NCBI RefSeq assembly: GCF_000003815.2
Contig: NC_049983.1
Location: 224,962-288,961 of the forward strand
Length of the DNA stretch: 64,000 nt
Direction of reading: 5' to 3'
Origin: Branchiostoma floridae
Taxonomy: Eukaryota > Chordata > Leptocardii > Amphioxiformes > Branchiostomatidae
The notes beneath the pieces are model-generated. The model was not told where the DNA came from. It did no database searches and was given only the letters and a program-made list of their open reading frames with translations. Position 1 is the first letter of the stretch, and every line of letters begins with the position of its first letter. Positions 23,905 through 33,513 of the stretch are shown here, piece by piece. A program made the position numbers and the translations under genes.

Positions 23905-25918
23905 CAGTGCTGTCTCCAGCTTGAAATTTATTTCCGTCCCAAATTTTGTGTGGGGGGTGGGGGAGGGCCGAAGGCCCGACGCGAGCGCCGCAGGCGCTCG
24001 CCAAACTAGGGGGGTCCGGGGGCATGCTCCCCCGGGAAAATTTCAAAATTCAAACCCTCTAAGACGCTATTTCACGTATTTTCAGAGGCAAAATTTCATT
24101 CCGCAAAGTAGGACTACCGACACCCCACGATCTCGAAACAAAAGGCTTTGTTCCGACTGCCCGCCCCTTGGTCGGGCATTTAACTGACGAAATATTTTGT
24201 TCCTTAAGCAGTGTAACGTTTACACTCTGAAATTTACCATGATACTTGTTCGTCGTCATTTTCACGTATTTGTTGATAATGTGTGGATAGTTCGGGGACT
24301 GGATAACGCCGCGGGTGTTGGCGTTATTGGCCGAGGGACATTGGCGCATTTCAGCTCGTAAGATCGTATTAAAAGGAAGTTTACATCACCTATTTTGTCT
24401 GGTACTGGTTGCTCATGATCAATTAACTTTCTATACCATATTTTGCTTAATAACTCTTCATTTTGCTGGTGTCGTGTTGCTGTTTCTTTAACCACCAAGA
24501 AATGAACATTTCTCGATAAAGTTGACACCTTCTGCTCATCGTCCAGTACCGTCCAAAGGGTACAGATTTGCAAAAGATCGGAGAAAAATTGCCAACAGCG
24601 GTCATGTTCACAGCGCTGGGTAAGAATACTGCGATAAGAAAACAGTCTCCCGATAGTTATTTTCTGATATAAAATAAATGTCAATCCGAATTCCAAAACT
24701 CAACCCAAACTACGCAGAACAAAAAATGTTTTCACGGCTAAACTTTCCGTAAGGGGCAACCTATGCGGGGGCATGTGATGGGGTCGGCAGTCAACCGTCA
24801 AAACATGCGGGCTCACTGTAAAAATAGTCTCCTACTTACATTTTTCGGCGGGCGCGGCTACTTCCGTATGATTTTAGTGGAAGGTCGGCAAAAAAAGTAT
24901 ACAAGTTCGATTCCCGACATTTCCCCGTGAAAACAGCGTTAAATGCAGCCGAAAATTATGTATGTAAGCTGTAATAGCAGCGAGTTGGAAAATGCGGCTG
25001 GACGTGTTGTTACCATGGTAGCAGCTTCGGCGGCAGCCTTTTGAAGTAGCGCCTGCGACAGGGCGTGCGTCATTATTCTATAAATCCAATCAACTTCCCA
25101 CCAATCACAGCCAGCAGCGGCGCGAACAAAGCGGTAACACCGGTACCATGTCAATCACGAAGAAGCGCGGGACTTTACGAACACGGCGCTGCGAACTCGC
25201 TCCCAAATCCAAGCAGAAAAGTGCTTTTGAAGATACATTTCGCAAGAATCGACCGTGGCTTTGTCACATCATAGATTCAGACGGCGAGAATATAGTTTTT
25301 GCCGTCTGTTTATAGTTTACACCAGGGGAAAAACCTCTTTTGTTGACGGTTGTAGAACTATGGAGATCGCCAGTACAGTGTACGGTTTACTGAGGTCTCC
25401 GACACACAAACGACAGCCGAGTAAAGAAATATAATTTCTGATCCACCGTGTTAGGTTCATAATGAATTACAGTTTCCCGTTAATGTTGATTTTAAATCGT
25501 ATAAGGGCCGGGTGATTCCGTCAATCCGATCGGTATTGCGAAATAAAACAGTGGCTAGGTAAGATAACGTCGCAGCTTCGCCTTCTTTTGCAACACGCGA
25601 ATAGCACGTTTTGCCGATCTCTAATCTTCACACATATCCATATATCGGGGCCGCGTTTATCTCGCGGCTTGGAAAGTGGAGGCGTGGTGAAGGAAAAGGC
25701 AAAAATCGATTAAATTCAAAGTCGGACGCCTATTTTAGTTATTCAATCGTTTGCATGCATCATTTTAGTTATTGAACCTGCCTTTTTAAGCTTACAAAAC
25801 TGCATTTTCATGTCATGAAATTAAGATTTTTTTGGGACGGAATGGGTGAATATTTTTTCCGTCCCGACGAGTAAATTTCCGTCCAGGGACGGAAGGACGG
25901 GTCCTGGAGACAGCCCTG
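23905..25918 (-). mobile_element. 2014-bp hAT-like element nested in the 31-bp-TIR element
   Basis: The termini CAGTGCTGTCTCCAG and CTGGAGACAGCCCTG are inverted repeats. TTTTGGGG occurs directly outside both ends (23897-23904 and 25919-25926), a perfect 8-bp hAT-type duplication. Subterminal TTTCCGTCCC / GGACGGAAGGACGG motifs repeat. The interior is CpG-rich, with open frames on the minus strand (24262-24696, 144 codons; 24059-24349) that I cannot assign to a transposase. Minus-strand CCAAT boxes and a TATA-like site at 25078-25105 suggest a promoter. It is either a decayed transposase gene or captured host DNA. Confidence 0.85.
25014..25105 (-). promoter_or_regulatory. CCAAT/TATA promoter-like cluster inside the hAT element
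   Basis: Read on the minus strand, two ATTGG (inverted CCAAT) boxes at 25086-25090 and 25101-25105 precede a TTTATAG TATA-like site at about 25078-25084. An ATG in a good context (ACCATGG) at 25016 begins a 25-codon frame. The spacing fits a core promoter. Activity is unknown. Confidence 0.35.
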
Positions 25919-26455
25919 TTTTGGGGAAAACTAAATGGGACCTGATTTTAGAAATAAGTTTTGTCTGTTTGCCTCATTGACCTCTTCTTCGATCTATCAT
26001 GGCCGCCGCGTGAGAAAGGTGTATATGGGCTCGTTGTGCAATTTTATCCGCACCCTTTTGGATTTATTTGGTCCCAGGCTATGAGCACCTGTCAATTGAT
26101 TAATACTTGAGTGCCTGACAAACAAATATGTTAAACAAGCTACTGTACACATGACATGGAATTTCTGGTTTCTGGAAAACATGGGGAGTTTGTATTTAAA
26201 TCTGAATTGGTCAACTGGTAACTGTCTTCAGGTATATGGGCTCGTTGTGCATTTTACCCGCACCCTTTTGGATTTATATGGTCCCCGGCTATGAGCACCT
26301 GTCAATTGATTAATACTTGAGTGCCTGACAAACAAATATGTTAAACAAGCTACTGTACACATGACATGGAATTTCTGATTTCACGAAAACTCGGGGAGTT
26401 TGTATTCAAATTTGAATTGGTCAACTGGTACAACTGTCTTTAGGTGTAAGGGCTC

Positions 26456-27803
26456 GGCCATATACGTTGTGCAATTGTCATCCAATCACAAACTGAGGAC
26501 ATTCTTGTTTCCGAATTTTTTTCATACTACGCACCCCAACTAATGAATGCACCCCTCCTTCGGGGCATGTCAGAGACAAATCTTTTGTGACTAACATCTA
26601 AGAAAAACTAAAATAGAGAATCACTGGTTGTGAAATTCTTCACTTGTCTCACGTATTTTGCATAAATCGAGGACTTCGTTAATTAAAATTTCCTTGCTTA
26701 ATGTGTAAAAATGTAGTGTTCCCCCACTACAAATTAAATCTTGTTTCAGAAAAAAGCCTTGTCAGCATTTGCTTTGAGCAGTCTGTTATAGCATCCTTGA
26801 AAATTCTATACCGTCAAAATTATACGATGGCCTATAACGAATGGGACTATGTCATAACACACGTGGTCCTGAGCTTTGCAGGCATGTGGCAGCGGCTTCT
26901 AATATCCCAACAACTCATTTGTCAGAGTCAATTTGCCTTTTCTGGAATATGGGTCCCATACTGTTGCCATGTATTCAAGATGTGGTCGGACTAAGTTATG
27001 TTTGGGTAGAGTTGAACACTCAGAACAGTTGATTAGCATGGTCAGCAGATCAGAAACAATCAAGTGCAAACAGAGGACAATGAAACAGAGATCTGATACA
27101 AAATAGTCAGCTGTAGTTTCTATTAGACAAGTGTAATACAGTTAATGTGTCAAAAAAGAAAAAAAAGATGTATAAATTAATACTATAAAGATGGAACTGA
27201 TGGATGTAATAAGAAATGGAAGTTGATATTCTTATTGTAATGTAGCAGTTAAGCACCAATTTCAAACAATAAGTGCTAGCTATAGTACTTTTAAGCAATT
27301 GTAGATATCATATTTTAGAGCTTAGTCTTAGACGTCTGTCAGTGATTAAGTCCGAGTTGTATTACTTTGTTGATCAGTGCAATTCAGTTAACTACATGTA
27401 CATCTAGTAAACTGCTAGACTGTCATTTTTAATGTTCGAACCAATAAAAACCAAACATCATTAATAAAATCAGTGCCTAATAAATCGGTATGTTCAACAT
27501 CTAATTGGTCAAGAGACAGAGAGTATATGTTATCGAAAATAGCAGAATAGAAATTATAGAAGGCCATACTGAAAAAATTAAAGTCCTTACTCTGTAAGGC
27601 ACCCACTTTCCACTTTTAAGTTGGATTTATTTCCCCATTTCTTTTATCGTTGCAATATTAATTAAATTGCAAAGTTTCATTTGAAAATAAGTCACATACA
27701 AAACTTTCAAAGATTTGCTCTTTATCTAAGAAATTCGTCAAGCGACCTGTCAAAGGTTTGCTGCTCAGGGGTTGCAGCAATTTTTTTAAATATCAATTCA
27801 AAG
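26456..27803. other. AT-rich non-coding stretch
   Basis: No exon or repeat family is recognised. Confidence 0.4.
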
Positions 27804-27805
27804 TA

Positions 27806-27987
27806 CTGTAAATGCAGAAATGTTCGTGGTGGGTTAATGTTCGCTGTTTTCGCGGTGAAGTGGTCACCTTACTAGTAAAACTACCGCGAGCATTTCTCTA
27901 CTAATGGTATTAGACTGCAGTCTATGGTGTTACCGCGAAATTGAAACCACCGCAAAAAGTTCTTTTCCCCGCTACCGTGAATTACAG
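27806..27987. mobile_element. CTGTAAA...TTACAG MITE, copy 2
   Basis: It runs from CTGTAAATGCAG to GAATTACAG with TA on both sides (27804-27805 and 27988-27989). The internal palindrome carries GTTCGTGGTGG, ACCGCGAGCATT, GACTGCAGTC and CACCGCAAAAAG. 182 bp. It is the best preserved copy of the family in the window. Confidence 0.75.
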
Positions 27988-27989
27988 TA

Positions 27990-28591
27990 CTACTTAGTAA
28001 ATAAAGTCAGCCTCCATATAGAATTCATAATGGAAGGGAGGGGCATAAAATACAGCTAGGGGTGGCAAGGTTTTAGAAATAACGGCGAGGGGTGTCTCGG
28101 AATATCGTAAATTCAAACTTTGTCCTGACCCTTTCCTTAGTGACCCTTCTTGCTGAAAAGGCTATTACGTAAGAATAAATGGCTTATGTAACACCCTATT
28201 GTGAGCGGCATAAACGTGATTTGTGGCGGCAAATTTCACTACCAACCGTGGCCCTTACTAACAGGGTTTGATGGCGCATGAAGGGATGACAATTTCCCTC
28301 TCTCTAGACCTGCTGAACGTAAAAAGATTGCTGCCTGTAACAGAGTCGGCAGTTGCAAATTTCGTATGGAGGGGGGGGGCAAAAATCACTAAGACAAACT
28401 CAAAACCACTGGAAACACATGCGGAACAGTCTTACACTAGACATACGCACAGCCCAAACTCTGGCTTCCTTTAAAACACTCTTTAAAGCACTAATAACAG
28501 AAATGACCAAAATGAACGGACTCCAATCATGTAGCAGCTCTCACTATTACATTTTTGTACTGCGTATGTAAAATTGTGTCATATATAAATA
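27990..28591. other. Non-coding stretch
   Basis: A G-run (GGAGGGGGGGGGC) lies at about 28368-28380. No gene or repeat is assigned. Confidence 0.35.
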
Positions 28592-29077
28592 TAGGGCTCG
28601 AAATTCATTTTTGGGATTAGGTGCACTGGTGCACCCAGCGTAAAAAATTGGGTGCACCCAAAAATTTTTGGGTGCACCACTTAAATCAAGTAGAATGTCA
28701 AAAAACCTAATAACAAAACTTAGTTACAAGCTATCAAATTATTCAAAGAGTAACATGACAGACATTTTTATTATCTTTCTAACACTTAGATGTCAAGAAT
28801 CTCAATCTCAATCTCAATAGGGTACTGGACAAAGCCCTTAATTAGAGCATCACATCCAGGTGAGGTGCAGGTCCGTGCGGCCGGTGGCGTGAGGAAAAAT
28901 AAAGTGCAACGTGCAGAAACCAAAAACAATATGATGTATACTAGTATACTTTGATATCTTTACATACATAAGCGCAAGAAAATATTTGGGTGCACCCTGT
29001 GCACCCACAGAAAATAATTGGGTGCACAGCTAAAATTTTGGGTGCACCTGCACATGCACCCAGTATTTCGAGCCCTG
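28592..29077. mobile_element. hAT-like MITE with GGTGCACC repeats, copy 2 (interrupted)
   Basis: It starts TAGGGCTCGAAATTC and ends TATTTCGAGCCCTG, with GGTGCACTGGTGCACCC and TGGGTGCACC arrays on both sides. Alignment with 12601-13047 and 51766-52113 shows a 130-bp insertion at 28801-28930. Confidence 0.75.
28801..28930 (-). mobile_element. Short retroposon with (ATTGAG)n tail, inserted in a hAT-like MITE
   Basis: Sister copies read GTCAAGAATATG without interruption (about 51958-51969 and 12890-12901), so these 130 bp are an insertion. On the minus strand it ends in tandem ATTGAG units, like retroposons with short microsatellite tails. The body contains GGTGAGGTGCAGGTCC and GCGGCCGGTGGCGTGAGG. 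It is not a tRNA-type SINE that I recognise. AAT at the junction could be the duplication. Confidence 0.6.
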
Positions 29078-29118
29078 ATAAAGTTATAAGACTCATTAGG
29101 ACTTTGAATAATGTAAAC

Positions 29119-29222
29119 GGTATAAACGTTGTCTGACCCTTGCCTCTTCCCTCATGACCTCAATGAAAAGCGGCCTGCAGGCCGACTTCAGCTTTCATGA
29201 ATAAACAAAGGTTCAAACAAAC
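29119..29222 (+). repeat. Dispersed retroposon-like repeat, copy 2
   Basis: GTCTGACCCTTG, CTCTTCCCTCATGACCTCAA, GCGGCCTGCAGGCCG and the tail CATGAATAAACAAAGG match the reverse complement of 13363-13468. Confidence 0.55.
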
Positions 29223-29337
29223 AAAAAATTGATGCGAAATCAAATCCCTGCAAACTTAAACGCATTTAAATACAAGTCTTCCGATTTGAATCTCTGGGGT
29301 GAAAAAATAATCTGATACACCTTAGTTGTCTTCCTAG

Positions 29338-29592
29338 GGGCCCTCTCTATCAATTTCCCCCCTCCTGTCTGACAGCTTTCGGGCAATAATCACCCAAATC
29401 ACTCAAGAAGCTAGCCTCGGAGGAAGAGCAGAAATAATTGAAGAAAAGAGAGTGAGGAATCACCTCAATATATCACTCGCTGGTAAGCCCCAAGCAGAAT
29501 TACCAACAATAAGATTTGACATAAAAAGAGAAGAAAAGGAAAGGGGACACTTTTCTGATTGGCTTTATTTGAAAGAACAATTCCCTCTTTGA
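29338..29592 (+). CDS. Unrecognised open frame with splice-like borders (candidate exon)
   Basis: An 84-codon frame without an early ATG begins right after TTGTCTTCCTAG, a plausible 3-prime splice site, and ends at TGA 29590-29592. A good donor (GCTG|GTAAGC) falls at 29482/29483 and would give a 145-nt exon. The predicted peptide is charged and helix-like (for example RAEIIEEKRVRNHLN) and matches no family I know. It lies antisense within the inferred Cav1 intron. It could equally be chance. Confidence 0.15.
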   Translation, partial: GPSLSISPLLSDSFRAIITQITQEASLGGRAEIIEEKRVRNHLNISLAGKPQAELPTIRFDIKREEKERGHFSDWLYLKEQFPL

Positions 29593-30192
29593 TGACAACC
29601 TTACTGACATCCTACTTAAGTCTGCATCCTAAAATTTAGATAAACAAGATACCACAACCAGAAGTTCAACTGCAGTACTACAGAAAGGCACTAGAGGGCA
29701 CATCATCAAACTTAACCTTCATTTTCCCAACCCCTACCCACATACTAAATATCACAAGGATCCATTCGCAGCTTTACCAGTTATGCCGTCCACGGACTGA
29801 AAATGAAACCTCTTGGCAAAAATCATTAAAATAATTCAGTCAGACTCAGAGAGACCTTTTTACACACATTCCCTCAAAACATCTTTTAACATGAAATCAT
29901 TACAGAAGTCTATTTCTACTGTATGCTGTCGATGTCTTCACCCATCACCTTAAGCCTGGCTAATATTCATTAAGACCCATAACCTAAACCTGCCCGACAA
30001 CCTGGTCCTCTGGAGGCACGGCAAACAGCCAACACCATTAATTGCAAGACATTCTTGTGATTACAAGCTTAGCATTCGCAACGCAAAACCAGCACGTAGA
30101 CCACATTGTAGAATGCAGTTACCTTTTTGTTTATTTAGAACGTAAGAAGTATTCCTTATTCCGCAGAGTTGTAAACTTTTATTTTTATTTCA
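29593..30192. other. Non-coding stretch with retroelement-like 3-prime debris
   Basis: About 29620-29800 resembles the CTAGAGGGCAC / TTAACCTTCATTTTCCCAAC fragments seen at 3499 and 50130. No gene is recognised. The segment up to 30192 leads into the ribozyme-like motif. Confidence 0.3.
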
Positions 30193-30226
30193 CTGAAGAA
30201 GAACGACGGATGTCGTTTGAAACGTC
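30193..30226 (+). ncRNA. Hammerhead-ribozyme-like core, best stem II
   Basis: CTGAAGA (30193-30199) is followed by a perfect 6-bp stem AACGAC/GTCGTT (30202-30207 with 30212-30217) closing a GGAT loop. TGAAAC then GTC follow (to 30226). This is the CUGANGA - stem II - GAAA order of hammerhead ribozymes. Penelope-like retroelements are known to carry such motifs. Stem I and the cleavage site were not located, so self-cleavage is not claimed. Confidence 0.4.
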
Positions 30227-30542
30227 TGAATTAAATTTGAATTATCCAGAAGAAGAGATTGAATTTTCATCTATTCATTATATTTTTGGATGTATAATCT
30301 TCACAAACACATTGTAGATTGTTCTTGATGTTCAGCAGTTGAATAGATATAAGAAAATCTCTTCATTGAAGAGGTTCAACAGTTGCGTATGAATACAGTT
30401 ACTACATATTTTCTTCCAACAGTGACAGTTTTTGAAGGCAAGGTACATACCTCTAAATTTTTGATGTCAGACAGCACATCTTGTTCACGTAGAGTGGCCT
30501 AGTCTCAATCTCACAAGAGAGCAAAATCTTTATGGTCAAGCA

Positions 30543-30986
30543 GGCCACGCCAATTTAATTTCTTGGTTCACGGATTCGCTCGCTCCAATTTTTTGGAAAA
30601 AAAAAATAAAATTAAAAATTGCCACTCAGCAAATTTTCACCATTAATAAAACCATTCACCAACTTTCTGGTGTAGCAAATTGGCCTTTATATCATAAGCT
30701 CCTTAAAATGTGGGTATTATTATTGAAGTTATATTTGTCATTCATGAAGAATGGGACTAACATAGAAAGTGACACTACTTTTGTAATTTTCAACGAACAG
30801 GTGCTGTTACTGTACAGTAATAATGGTTTTGTACTTTTTTCAAGCTGAAAACTTTTTATTCTTTATGTTTTGGATTAGCCCTTACCTTTACCCCAACCAT
30901 TTTACAATTTTTATTTCTATTTCGCCCTTTCGCTCCATATTTTTTATGAAAAAATCCGTGAACCAAGAAATTAAATTGGTGTGGCC
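30543..30986 (-). mobile_element. GGCCACACCAATTTAATTTC TIR element, copy 2 (reverse)
   Basis: The same inverted termini as 22586-23038 appear in opposite orientation. 444 bp. Flanking triplets are GCA and ACA, so the target duplication is imperfect. A 214-codon open frame (30823-31467) that starts inside is a chance read-through across this and the next element. Confidence 0.8.
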
Positions 30987-31039
30987 ACAGCGTGTTTTAA
31001 TAAAAGCTCCTTGGTCTAGGGTACAGTATTGGAAGGCGG

Positions 31040-31200
31040 AGCCCATCCCTCTCTTTCCATTGGCTTTAAGTTTAACCTCCCCAATTGAAGTCGGGTACCC
31101 ATTTTTACACCTGGGTGGAGTGCAAGCGCATAACATCGGTGGCATGTCAAGGAATCCAAACCAAGGACCAATGGGTTCTGGGCCAAACACCCTGACCTTT
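31040..31200 (-). repeat. SINE central-domain fragment
   Basis: CTCCCCAATTGAAGTCGGGTACC, CATTTTTACACCTGGGTGGAG and a CATAACATCGGTGGCATG block match the body of the intact SINE at 39778-40055. The tRNA head is degraded. Confidence 0.55.
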
Positions 31201-31288
31201 ATACCACCACAACATCACGAACTACATTACCGTACAATATCTCAACCTAGAAGCCACAAAAGAGCTATAGTGTACAAAATGTACTTTA

Positions 31289-31649
31289 GGCCACACCAAT
31301 TTAATTTCTTGGTTCACGGATTTTTTCATAAAAAATGTGGAGCGAGAGGGCGAAATAAAAATAAAAATTGTAAGATGGTTGGGGTAAAGGTAACGGCTAA
31401 TCCAAAACATAAAGAAAAAAAGTTTTCAGCTAGAAAAAAGTACAAAAACACTATTTTTGTACAGTAAAAGCACCTGTACCCACACTTTAAGGAGCTTATA
31501 ATATAAAGGCCAATTTGCTACACCAGAAAGTTGGTGAATGGTTTCATTAATGGTGAAAATTTGCTGAGTAGTAATTTTTATTTTTATTTTTTTTTTCCAA
31601 AAATAGGAGCGAGCGAATCCGTGAACCAAGAAATTAAATCGGTGTGGCC
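31289..31649 (+). mobile_element. GGCCACACCAATTTAATTTC TIR element, copy 3
   Basis: Inverted termini as in copy 1, with TTA on both sides (31286-31288 and 31650-31652). 361 bp, about 90 bp shorter inside than copy 1. Confidence 0.85.
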
Positions 31650-31984
31650 TTATGTATGGGTGGAAAGAGTCCATATGTTCAAGGAATGCCTGTTTTGTCC
31701 TTTAAATAAATGCCACTCACAGTAAACATACTACTATAAAGAGTCCTGCCAAATCCTCTTCTTTTCTATACTTAAGACGTCCCCAGAGATACACCATGCA
31801 GAAAAAAAAATCTACATTCATAACTTCATCGCATCTTGTGCACTGCACAGTCAATATCCGCTGATCAATCTGAACATCGGACAAAGAGATGGATATCCTT
31901 GAGTACTAGACAGGAAATCCATGGAAATCCACCCGTCATTCCTCAGGGACAGGCTATTTCCTTTGCCTCCTTCTGTCGTGAATA
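31650..31984. other. Non-coding stretch leading into satellite
   Basis: No gene or repeat is recognised. Confidence 0.35.
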
Positions 31985-32910
31985 CGTAAAACGCTTTTCA
32001 AAAGGTAAGGCTGGAGCTGGGTTTTTCTAGAGGGGTTCTGGATCTCATGAAGAAGGGAGGCAAAAAATGTGTGTAGAAATAGAACAGATAATTCTTCATT
32101 GTGGACGTAAAACGCTTTTCAGGCTGGAGCTGGGCTATTCTAGAGGGGTTTTGGATCTCATAAAGAAGGGAAGCAAAAATGTATGCAGAAATAGAACAGA
32201 AAATTCTTCATTGTGGACATAAAACGCTTTTCAAAAGGTAAGGCTGGAACTGGGCTATTCTAGAGGGGTTCTGGATCTCATAAAGAAGGGAGGCAAAAAA
32301 TGTGTGTAGAAATCGAACAGATAATTCTTCATTGTGGACGTAAAACGCTTTTCAAAAGGTAAGGCTGGAGCTGGGCTATTCTAGAGGGGTTTTGGATCTC
32401 ATGAAGAAGGGAAGCAAAAATGTAATACTAGTATGTAGAAATAGAACAGATAATTCTTCATTGCAGACGTAAAATGCTTTTCAAAAGGTAAGGCTGGAAC
32501 TGGGTTATTCTAGGGGGGTTCTGGATCTCAAGAGGAAGGGAAGCAAAAAATGTACTGTGTAGAAATAGAACAGATAATTCTTCATTGTGGACTTAAAATG
32601 CTTTTCAAATTGGTAAGGCTGAAGCTGGGTTATTCAAGATGGGCTCTATAATATCAATCTGAATCTCATGAAGAAGGGACGCAAAAATCATTAATGTATG
32701 CAGAAATAGAAATTCTTCATTGTGGACTTAAACAGCCTGAGCTTTGGCATTTTTCTCTAACATGTTACACAACACAATATTCCTTTGATCAAATGCTTTG
32801 CTGAAGGCTGAAACTGAGCTATTCAATATAGGGGCTCTGAATCTCATGAAGAAGGGAAGTAAAAAAATGTATGAAGAAATAGAACAGAAAATTCTTCATT
32901 GTGGACTTAA
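31985..32910. repeat. Satellite, about 120-bp unit
   Basis: Units begin CGTAAAACGCTTTTC and run through AAGGTAAGGCTGGAGCTGGG, CTAGAGGGGTTCTGGATCTC, ATGAAGAAGGGA and GAACAGATAATTCTTCATTG. Anchors fall at 31985, 32106, 32218, 32339, 32468, 32592 and 32727, with spacings of 112-135 bp. Units become more diverged toward 32910. Confidence 0.85.
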
Positions 32911-33407
32911 ACAACCTGAGATTGAGAAGACATTCTTCAATCTCTAAAATGTTACACAACACATGTCCTTCAACTTGCTTTGTTGTAGGCTGATATTAGA
33001 TAAAGGAACTGGGCTCTAAATCTGGCTGGGAAGGGCGGTAATAAAAATATGTAGGAAACTGAAGGGATTTAGAATATCGAAAGTACTATTAAGATGTCAC
33101 GATACACACTACCAATATGTCAAACATTATAAAGACCTTCTGTGCCAGTGACGTATGCTCATTTAGAATACAACTGTGTCCATTAAACACACAGCTAAAA
33201 CAATTAAACAATACACAGGAGGTTCAATGCACATGTTTTGACTGGGAGCTCCCGCGGCTATAATTTCCCTGGGAATTCTGGGTGCTTTCACGCCCAGGGG
33301 GGGAGTCGGCGCAGGTCAACAGCACAAAGGCGTGAGTTGATGTGTTACCGTGGCAACCCCTCGATGAAACCCCATACTGAATTCCGCCCGTGCGGGCAGC
33401 GACTTAC
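32911..33407. other. Intronic DNA next to Cav1 exon, partly GC-rich
   Basis: About 33240-33400 is GC-rich (CTCCCGCGGC, CACGCCCAGGGGGGG, CCGCCCGTGCGGGCAGC) and lies immediately downstream of the exon donor on the minus strand. It could hold splicing or regulatory signals. No coding is seen. Confidence 0.3.
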
Positions 33408-33513
33408 CAATTGTTGGTTGGCTTCATTCGAATCTTTCACAGGGTAGGGCACATAGACCGCTAAGGCCACGCAGTTGGCAAAGATGGCCAGCAGAATGAA
33501 ATATTCAAAAGGC
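33408..33513 (-). CDS. Cav1: Cav1 (L-type calcium channel alpha-1) exon with segment IS1
   Basis: This 106-bp exon is bounded by CCTCCAG (acceptor) and GTAAGT (donor). It encodes 35 codons plus one base and completes a lysine begun in the previous exon. The peptide contains [20 protein letters not shown], the first transmembrane helix of domain I, then an extracellular stretch [14 protein letters not shown]. That pattern is diagnostic of Cav1 channels (vertebrate Cav1.2/Cav1.3 have the near-identical [13 protein letters not shown] motif and a DSN-containing loop). The exon length equals the corresponding human exon 3 as I recall it. The channel opens on membrane depolarisation to admit calcium. 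The next exon (segment IS2) was not found to the left in 33.4 kb. Confidence 0.93.

Larger units (their letters stand above)
23607..26021. mobile_element. TIR element with perfect 31-bp inverted repeats, inserted in tandem array
   Basis: Positions 23607-23637 and 25991-26021 are exact reverse complements: CACCTTTCTCACGCGGCGGC continuing CATGATAGATC. TATA lies outside both ends (23603-23606 and 26022-26025), while the empty junction in the next tandem unit has a single TATA. The target duplication is therefore TATA, or TA if TA is counted in the TIR. Without the nested hAT the element is only about 400 bp. The terminal sequence is not one I can assign; Tc1/mariner-type TA targeting is possible. 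Confidence 0.9.
23412..26455 (+). repeat. About 210-bp tandem array, three units, interrupted
   Basis: Units at about 23412-23606, 26026-26235 and 26236-26447 share GGTCCCAGGCTATGAGCACC, TTGATTAATACTTGAGTGCC and TACTGTACACATGACATGG. The first two are separated by the 23607-26021 insertion. The second-third junction (CAGGTATATGGG at about 26230-26240) preserves the uninterrupted target. A partial fourth unit may begin at about 26456. Confidence 0.85.

Noticed and set aside
24262-24696. 144-codon frame considered as a hAT transposase
   Set aside because: No RNase H-like catalytic pattern or dimerisation motif could be recognised. It is kept only as an unassigned frame in the element.
30823-31467. 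214-codon open frame on the plus strand, the longest in the window
   Set aside because: It runs through the end of one MITE, a SINE fragment and most of another MITE. The repeated peptide parts are translations of MITE termini.
31985-32910. Possible CRISPR-like array of regular repeats
   Set aside because: Units are contiguous 112-135-bp satellite copies without short identical repeats separated by unique spacers, in an animal genome.
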